This document shows, piece by piece, positions 56,895 to 64,000 of a stretch of 64,000 bases of DNA; the first letter of the stretch is position 1; the number at the start of each line of letters is the position of its first letter. The stretch spans positions 275,704,900-275,768,899 of the forward strand of contig CM056993.1 of the NCBI GenBank assembly GCA_029891345.1, written 5' to 3'. Source of the stretch: Dryococelus australis. Lineage: Eukaryota > Arthropoda > Insecta > Phasmatodea > Phasmatidae. Both the position numbers and the translations under genes were made by a program. Below the pieces are notes generated by a model that did not search any database, was not told the DNA's origin, and saw only the letters and a program-made list of their open reading frames with translations.

Positions 56895-59604
56895 TAAATG
56901 TTGAAGTAGGCTGCGAAAATTTGGCTCATTTTGTTTCTTAGAAACGGCCGCCTTCTTTGTGGGTAGTTTTGTATTTAAATATTGTTTTGTGATGTAATTA
57001 TGCATTATAAGTATTTATTTCACAAATACTTACAGAAAAAAAAAGGAAACATTAGATCCTAAGATCCTTTAGTTACATGCAGGGAAATAATGTGTACTTT
57101 TTTTTAGTTTAGATGCCATGCGTTGTAAATTTTTCTCGTTGTTCTCGGAAGATAATAAAATGCACAATCTAAAAAATGGTAAACGTTCAAAAGCCTCCCT
57201 CTTATGAAAAGTTCACGTTTTCTGTCATCGCATGCAATTTACCCAAATAACGTGTCAGATAGTACTAAATTTGCATACTCACGGATAGTATACAATTAAA
57301 ATGGCTCAACGTTGGAACCTACGGAGAACGCCTCGCTCCTTCTATGAAGACTTTCTTCTCAAACGATTAAAGCTGATGGGTTACTTGGACAAAAGTACGA
57401 CCTCTAGAGAAGTGACGTTTTAAGTGACGAAGAGGGTTGTTCATTTGTTTCCAGAATTTAATTCCTCGTATTTACGAGTTAAATATTCCAGCCACTAGAG
57501 AGCATTAGTATTCTCTATGTTTAGCACCCGTTGAGTTCAATTAGAATTTGCCGCACATTAGTCTTCTCCTCTGGTGCCAAGCACAAATGCCACAAATTTT
57601 TTTCGAGGAATTGCGAAGGGAATGGGCTTTTTTTGCTCAACGATTATCTTGAAAGAGAGAATTATTAATGAATTAAGTGCGGCAGACGTATTTTTCTTCA
57701 CATTTTAGTTACAAGTTACATTAAATACATTATTAGTGGAGAAAGGAAACCTAAGAAGCTTTGTGTTTGTACGTTGGTGACGTTCGTTTGCTTGTACCAC
57801 TAAAATATTTTCTCAATTTACAAGTAATTGTTGCCTATGTTGATTTTTTTAGTTCCACGCCTCTCCCCCACTATTTCCTAGCTTTGTACATTCCTATTCA
57901 AGGAAAGGAATTCGAGTAAATTGTGTTTTAAATTCCTGTGTGTATATGGTAATTTCCGAAATGAAGGATCTGAAAGACGAACAAGAGAGCACATAAACAA
58001 ATATATTTGGTTATCATAGAGCGTGATGAAGAGCAGCGAGAGTAGCCATGAAGATAATAGAATGTAAAGCTATGTCATGACTGGGCATAATTATACAACC
58101 AGAACATGGTTTTGGTAAAGTCACGTTTAACTCGTAAATATTAACTTTTCGTGTATTTCCAGCAAACCCACAAAAATACTATATGATTTATTTAATTATA
58201 TTATAAATTTTATTTAACCAGAGTAGTGTTTAATGGGGTTTTTATGTACTCGAAGTGATTTTCTGTGTGAAATATCACAAACGTTTTAACTAACTCTGTC
58301 ACAAAACTTATCCATAAATTATTTTGCTTTGTGTAAAGTATTTGGAAATTTGAAGTCAGTATCAACTATCCACGAATTCCTAACTAATTATATATTTTTT
58401 TAGAATCACTAGCGCTCTGATAAAATTATGCAACATTACATTTAACGCCACGTACTTATGCTTTTTCACTCCCAGAAATTTTCAAACACTTAAGAACAAA
58501 AAAAAAACAGATTAAATTCATTATTCTAAATATAAAATTTTATACATTATTATCTTTTATGCTTTGCACTCTAAACATGAAACAGTGGGAATTGAGCCAG
58601 ATCAGTTAAAAACCAGTGCCAGACAACTTATTAATATTATAGTTGAATTTCACTCATTTATATGTAATTTACACTGAATGTCGATGATTCCACTGACGTA
58701 AGGCACTTGCTCCACAGTTCATTTTCTCGATTCACCAGTCGGCAGTGGCATATCAACTGACGCTCACTGAATGTTTTTCCACTGATAATGTGTAGTTTGC
58801 GTAAATATCATTGAGAACTTTTTACTAACTTAATTAACTTTGTGGTCATGGAATCTGGGAGTAAGTGCTGCAGCAATAAATCGTATCTGCCGTTCCGTTG
58901 TCTCTAACCTTCCAATCCATTGTCTACAATCTTGAAATTCGTTGGCCAACATGGTGGATATCTAGGCTCGTGCTCTGTCACATTAATGTATTTTCTTTGT
59001 TGATGTTCTACCATTCAACATGCAGAGCCATCATCTTGGGTTTTCATTGTTTAAGTCCTGTTTTCCAACTTGTAGAGGGTTTAGTTCCTCATAATCTATC
59101 ATTGTACTTGTATAGCCTCCATCTTGGATCTTCTTTACGCATTTTCTGTCACCTTTCGCACGGCAACGACAATGGATTTAGTTGCTCTAGATTCGTCATT
59201 TCGCAGATATAGTCTATTCATGGCTTCCTCTCCCCTTTTAAATCAAACCTCTGAAAAATCTCTCCATGTATGACGTGTTTAGTTATTTCCAACGTGTGCC
59301 ATATATCATGAGCGTTTTGTGCTTGTGTTCATAAAAGTTACTTTTTTTTTCTGTAAAATTTAAATGTTATTTATATTTTATGTATAAATTATAATGCTTC
59401 ATTTGTAAACAATATGGATAAAAAAACAGTGAGAAAACACGCGTGTTAGTACCGCCTAGTGAGAAATAGTTCTTATTTAAAATACTGTTACAACTGAGCG
59501 CGCACGAATTCGGTGTGTTGTCCCTAGCTTACACAAAGTGGAAGAATATCCTGTAAGTAGAACTTTAGCAGGGCTTCAGGAAAGGCTGGAGTAACTATGA
59601 ATGG

Positions 59605-59647
<43 letters not shown>

Positions 59648-62600
59648 ATTTGTTATTCCTCATGAGTGGCCACCACCATAAATTTATGTTATTGTGTTCT
59701 GCTATTCTAGTAGGATGGCTGCTATCTTATATTTATTTAGTAGTGGGTTAACATAGACGACATTTTGTTTTCACTAAAATTGTATTGCACAATTCACTCG
59801 TTTTTACCACGTCTTCTCTTTCAAGTAACTTTTTTTTTGTTCTTGTAAAGAGAATAACGTTTTAGTATAATACCACTACAAATGTAACACACTAAACTGA
59901 ATTCATTACTGTAATTGTGGTACACACTTGATCATTGGAGCGCAGTTAAATTCCAAACAGAAATGATATAACAAAATAATTATCCCTACAGTTTTCCAGC
60001 TTAGGAAACTTCGAACACGGTTAGACTTTGGAATTCATGTACTGCAGGAAAATACGCGATTAATTAACTATGCAATTCGCTTGGTTTCTAGAGAAAAGTA
60101 AACAGGGTTTCGCGATTGCTATGTGTTTCGTCAAATGAAAGCAAACCAAGATTCATGATTACCATATGGTGGTCAACCATATAAAATTTTTAATTACCGA
60201 ACGAAGGGTAGGATCTAAATGGTTTTAAACACACTTGATATATTTTTTTAACTATAATAAATTTTATGTGCATGGAATATTAAGACGTAATATTACTCTT
60301 TTCCGAGCACACCTTTAATATGAGATACTAATGTGATTATAATAGTAACAACGTGCTAGGTCCTGATTGAGAATGAATACAGTTCCAGTTAAAATACATA
60401 AAGTAATTCAGACAACTGGGAGAGTTTAAAGAATTAAACTATTTTTACAAACGCTTTGAAAACTGGATTCGGATTAAAAATATAAATCTCAGATTAGGCA
60501 AGTACTGTACTAAGTCAGAAAGCAAGAAGCGTGTATTAACCGAAGTGGTGTGATAAACACGGGAGTGCAGATAAAATAAGATAAACAAAGCTAATATTCT
60601 CATTAAAAACCTACACAGGTTTCAACGTTCTGTATCCCTACGTAAATCACGATCTTCATGTGCCAACCAATATCGGACAGTACCTTACATACTTGAATCG
60701 TAACGAAATTGCCTTCAATAAATATGTGACTGTAGTGATTTAAACAAATGGAATCCAGGTAGGGCCAAATTAAGATTGTGAAGAAATCGCTCAAAAATAT
60801 TCCAGTAATAAGACTGTTAATGTTCCTGGGTCATCTGTGCAGCGTGAGTCTTATTTTATCGACAAAAAAAACCGAGGCGTGTGAACGAGTGAGTGAGGAG
60901 ATTTGAGCAGCTCTTAAAATCGAGGTCTTGAGAGCCGAACCGAAGTGTGTTTGCGTAGGGAACATGGTGGTGGGTTTTATGTCAATATATCTGCATTAGT
61001 GGGTAATATTTTCTTTGGTATATGCGAATCAAATGAAAGCAGCGTAATGGATTTTTTAATTTTGTGATGTAAACCGACAGATCTAGACGATATCTTTCGT
61101 TTGGCAACAAAATCAACGTGCTAATCGTAACCTAGATAAATCGCTCGTTCTTTAATTTTTGTATACAATTTTGCATAAATATTGTTTTTTTTTTAATTTC
61201 GCGCATGGATTTCGAGGATTACTGAGTCTAACTCAACTACGCCGTTGCGACGAAACTTCAGAAACAAAAAATTTATATTTGAGGAATTAACCTCTCATGC
61301 ATTTTGTTCTGCAGTGCTCGCCAAATATATTGCATTTGCTCATTTAAAAATCAGGCACAAAGTCTAGGATAACATTATCTTATCTAAACATTAATTACTC
61401 CACATGTTATACTACCACAGCCACTAAGTTCGTGGACCAACTGGCACCGGAGTGTAGGCATCCACACACACGTTTGTAGAAAGTACTGTGATTCGTTAAT
61501 TTCAAACTATAAATGTTTCGTACTTATAAGAACGTACACGTGGATATCATCTAGCATGAATATTTTACTCGGTTTCTTTCGTCCACAGAGTTAATGTAAA
61601 CATTTCTCAAACAAGTTGTTCCAGTGTCCGTGACCAAATAAATTGTACGCCATACTGCGCTTCACCAGAAATTGTGCCTGTATAACGATCTGAACAAAAG
61701 AACATCGTTATTTCCTGATTGGTCGGTGACGATAGCCTCGAACGGGAGAGCCAAGAATTTACCGTCCAGCGAAGCGCAACTCACAAAACAAGAAATGTAG
61801 CGTATAGCAACCTAGTAAGAACACCTTAAATTCAGTTACAAGTGGTGAAGCTCACTAGAGTAAACTGAACCCAAGCTAAATTAATATATGAAAGATAATC
61901 TACGGAACAGTGGCGTGGGGAGCCTATTCCCGACCGGTGTTTGTACATTACTGATCCTCCGTAGAATAATCACTTACGAAAAGACATAAGGAATATTCCG
62001 TAATAATTTCACTTTGTGCAAATAGTGCATGGGATGCAGAGTTAGTCGAAAGTGTTGAATAGAAAAGCCAGAGTAAAGCAGAAATCTGCGGGTCAAATAT
62101 CGACCTCGTTCCGAACCATTTCAATAATAATTGTACTAGAATTTCTGACTATGTATGTGCATACACGAAACCGTTATAAAGTTTCAAGTAACTCTATGTG
62201 TTACTTCACGAGCATTCACGAGTCTACCCGAAGTAGGCGACCCCGCTGACTCCGCAAGTCCCTATTTAAAAAAATAACATTGTGTTAGGACTCTCGTTTT
62301 TATACTACTTACGTTCATTTGTAGGCCAAATCTGAGGTCAATAAATGTAAACTTTGTGACAGAAGCAGTTAAACCATTATACACACACAACGCTGTTATC
62401 GCCTTTGCAGTACGTTTGTCTGAGCCTAACAATTATCAGTTGAAAGCGATACGAACGCGGACAGAGCTTGAGGCACATATGAGTTGTACAATATCGCGAG
62501 AGCAACATTACTCAATAACTTTTTGTGTTTTTTTAAAAAGGTCTCCTTCAGTAACACTGAAAAGATTTTCGTGAGGCTCATGTTGAGACTGCGAAGTCTC

Positions 62601-63290
62601 ATGCTGCTATTATATAGGGCATTAAACATGCCTCCATTAAAATACATAACATTTCAATAATAATTAACGAAAATGTGCTTAATATTTTCGTTGGCGAGAG
62701 CTGTTACGAAGTTTTGATTAAGAGAGGCATATCTTATGTCTCTCCCCCCCTTTTTTTTTTTTCTAACCAATAGACCTGATCTGGCCCCATATTATTATTA
62801 TTTGTTTCCAACTGGTAAATAAAACCTGAAAGAGTGACGATTAGACTCTGAGAATGGTACGATGTACAAGGTTTTATAAGGTAAATTTAGAGCGGGTGTT
62901 AAAACATGGATACGAGGGCGTATTCCGAAAGCTGAAGAGAATATGGCACAAGTAGGTGCATTGCCCTTGATGGTGGCTATGTCGAAAATGGGATTGGGGA
63001 TTTTTCAGATCAATTTATTAGTGATAAATATATTATATAGTCAACTCTCGGTTACTTCCGATTTTTCTGAAGCCCTGGTGAAGATCATATTTGTGGCTAC
63101 ATTTCTCTCTCACGCAAACAAACCTTGACTTATTCTAGAAAATTGCACTAAAGCGATAACGCACCGCTTTCGGGCGCTCTCAGATTAATAATATTTTGCA
63201 TGAGATCCATTTCACTAAATGGAGATTTTCGGACATTCGCCATTGCAATGCAGGTGTCCGTCATGGGGAAACAGGACTAAACACGATAAA
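56895..63290. other. Non-coding region, no gene supported
   Basis: AT-rich, with a (TA)n tract at 59,608-59,645. The open frame 58,898-59,212 (+) is long for the region, hydrophobic and unrecognised. Frames at 62,356-62,647 are overlapping on both strands and show no domain. Confidence 0.35.
59608..59645. repeat. (TA)n microsatellite
   Basis: About 18 TA units. Confidence 0.9.
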
Positions 63291-63295
63291 ATGTA

Positions 63296-63849
63296 CTATC
63301 TACCAAAAAGTAACCGGGCACCCGTGAAGATAGGTAATTCAGTACGTCAGTTGACATGTGTTTCACTGCCTTCGGCGTAGGATCGCTTGTGTTTTTCCGT
63401 GGTAGCATGAACACAGAGGCCTATTGTAACATTCTGGATAATGGAATTCACCCAACATTGTGGCGGTTTTACGGAATGGGCAGGATGACAATGCCGGGTG
63501 CCATGTTTCAAGGGCTATTATGTAGTGGTACGCCGACAATAATGTTCGCCGATTGTAGTGGCCCGCCCATAGCCCCGACCTCAACCCTACAGAACATCTT
63601 TGGGACGAATTGGGTCGCCGGATGAGGGCTCGTCAGGCGCGGCCAAAATCCATTGCTCAACTCATGGAATGGTTGCAAGAGGAATGGCGACGAATCCCCG
63701 TGGATGTCCTGCAAACACTCGTAGAGAGCATGCCAGACAGGGTGGCTGCTGTTATAGCCGCAAGAGGTGGTCCTACGAGATTCTAACGGGGTGACAACCA
63801 CCGAGCAAACATTGTGAACAGGTGCCCAATTCCTTTTTGGTAGATAGTG
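63296..63849 (+). mobile_element. Internally deleted Tc1-type transposon (554 bp)
   Basis: Flanked by TA on both sides. Inverted termini CTATCTACCAAAAAGTAA...GGGCACC (left) and CACTATCTACCAAAAAGG...GGGCACC (right, reverse complement). It contains only the 3' part of a transposase. The same terminus occurs at 29,860. Confidence 0.9.
63360..63786 (+). pseudogene. Tc1-type transposase, C-terminal remnant
   Basis: Readable parts, across two frames, are FRGSMNTEAYCNILDNGIHP, a DNAGCHV-like second catalytic Asp motif (about 63,487-63,510), and an HSPDLNPTEHLWDELGRRM-like third catalytic region (about 63,560-63,630). The end is open, with LMEWLQEEWRRIPVDVLQTL and ARGGPTRF before the stop. The DNA-binding domains and first Asp are deleted. 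The DNA-binding part is missing as a block while the termini are kept, so this copy could move only with transposase supplied from another copy. Confidence 0.85.
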
Positions 63850-64000
63850 TACTTAAAAAAGACAAGTAGCCTGTGGACGAGAAATAAATATATGTACGCA
63901 ACACTGGAAAATTCCAAGAGGGAATAGAATCAAAAACAGAACAGCAACTAATAACGAAAAATATGTGTACACATACACAACCCACAGATAACACATAGAA

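Noticed and set aside
1-64000. LTR retrotransposons, LINEs, CRISPR arrays or rRNA genes
   Set aside because: I found no reverse transcriptase motifs, paired long direct repeats with primer sites, regular spacer arrays or rRNA-like sequence.

Overview
This is an AT-rich animal (probably arthropod) genomic window with no clearly intact host gene. It is dominated by decayed self-replicating and cut-and-paste DNA elements. The arthropod assignment is an inference. It rests on the kind of Polinton/Maverick genes present (phospholipase A2 protein, DUF8207-like domain, BRO-like gene), on Tc1-type transposons, on long (TA)n tracts, and on one THAP-like exon pair with good splice signals. I cannot name the species.

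Layout. Element A (365-16,833, about 16.5 kb) is a Polinton-like element with unusually long terminal inverted repeats (about 1.16 kb left, 1.46 kb right). The right repeat carries a tandem duplication that the left lacks. Inside, on the minus strand, lies a broken protein-primed family-B DNA polymerase gene with an endonuclease-VII/HNH-like insert (3,036-6,420). Upstream of it are an acidic repeat ORF and several decayed, cysteine-rich ORFs (9.8-13.4 kb) that I do not recognise. I found no integrase, protease or capsid gene in it.

The stretch 16.84-41.5 kb is mostly non-coding repeat-rich DNA. It holds small ORFs at 18.8-20.3 kb, one of which ends in a helical domain also seen inside element B. 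It also holds dispersed repeats, a GGT-rich minisatellite, a foldback repeat, a THAP-like two-exon start, a tRNA-headed SINE-like sequence and large (TA)n/(TG)n tracts.

Element B (41,522-52,938, about 11.4 kb) is a second, clearer Polinton with about 0.2-0.27 kb terminal repeats. In order it holds: a small ORF (-), a zinc-finger ORF (+), a SAP-like ORF (+), the exonuclease half of PolB (+), a BRO-N gene (+), a retroviral-type integrase with chromodomain (-), a repetitive fibre-like ORF (-), an adenovirus-type protease (-), a small glycine-rich pX-like capsid ORF (-), a DUF8207 + phospholipase A2 ORF (-), a penton-like minor capsid ORF (+) and a small coiled-coil ORF (+). Together these are replication (PolB), integration (INT), capsid maturation (PRO) and virion components (penton, pX-like, PLA2). 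Nearly all are interrupted by stops or frameshifts, and the polymerase catalytic half, major capsid and packaging ATPase are missing.

The right end (53-64 kb) has two Tc1-type transposons (55,661-56,894 and an internally deleted 554-bp copy at 63,296-63,849) in otherwise featureless sequence. A solo terminus of the second family sits at 29,860. Annotations come from reading translations by eye. Family names are from memory of conserved motifs, and no database search was run.
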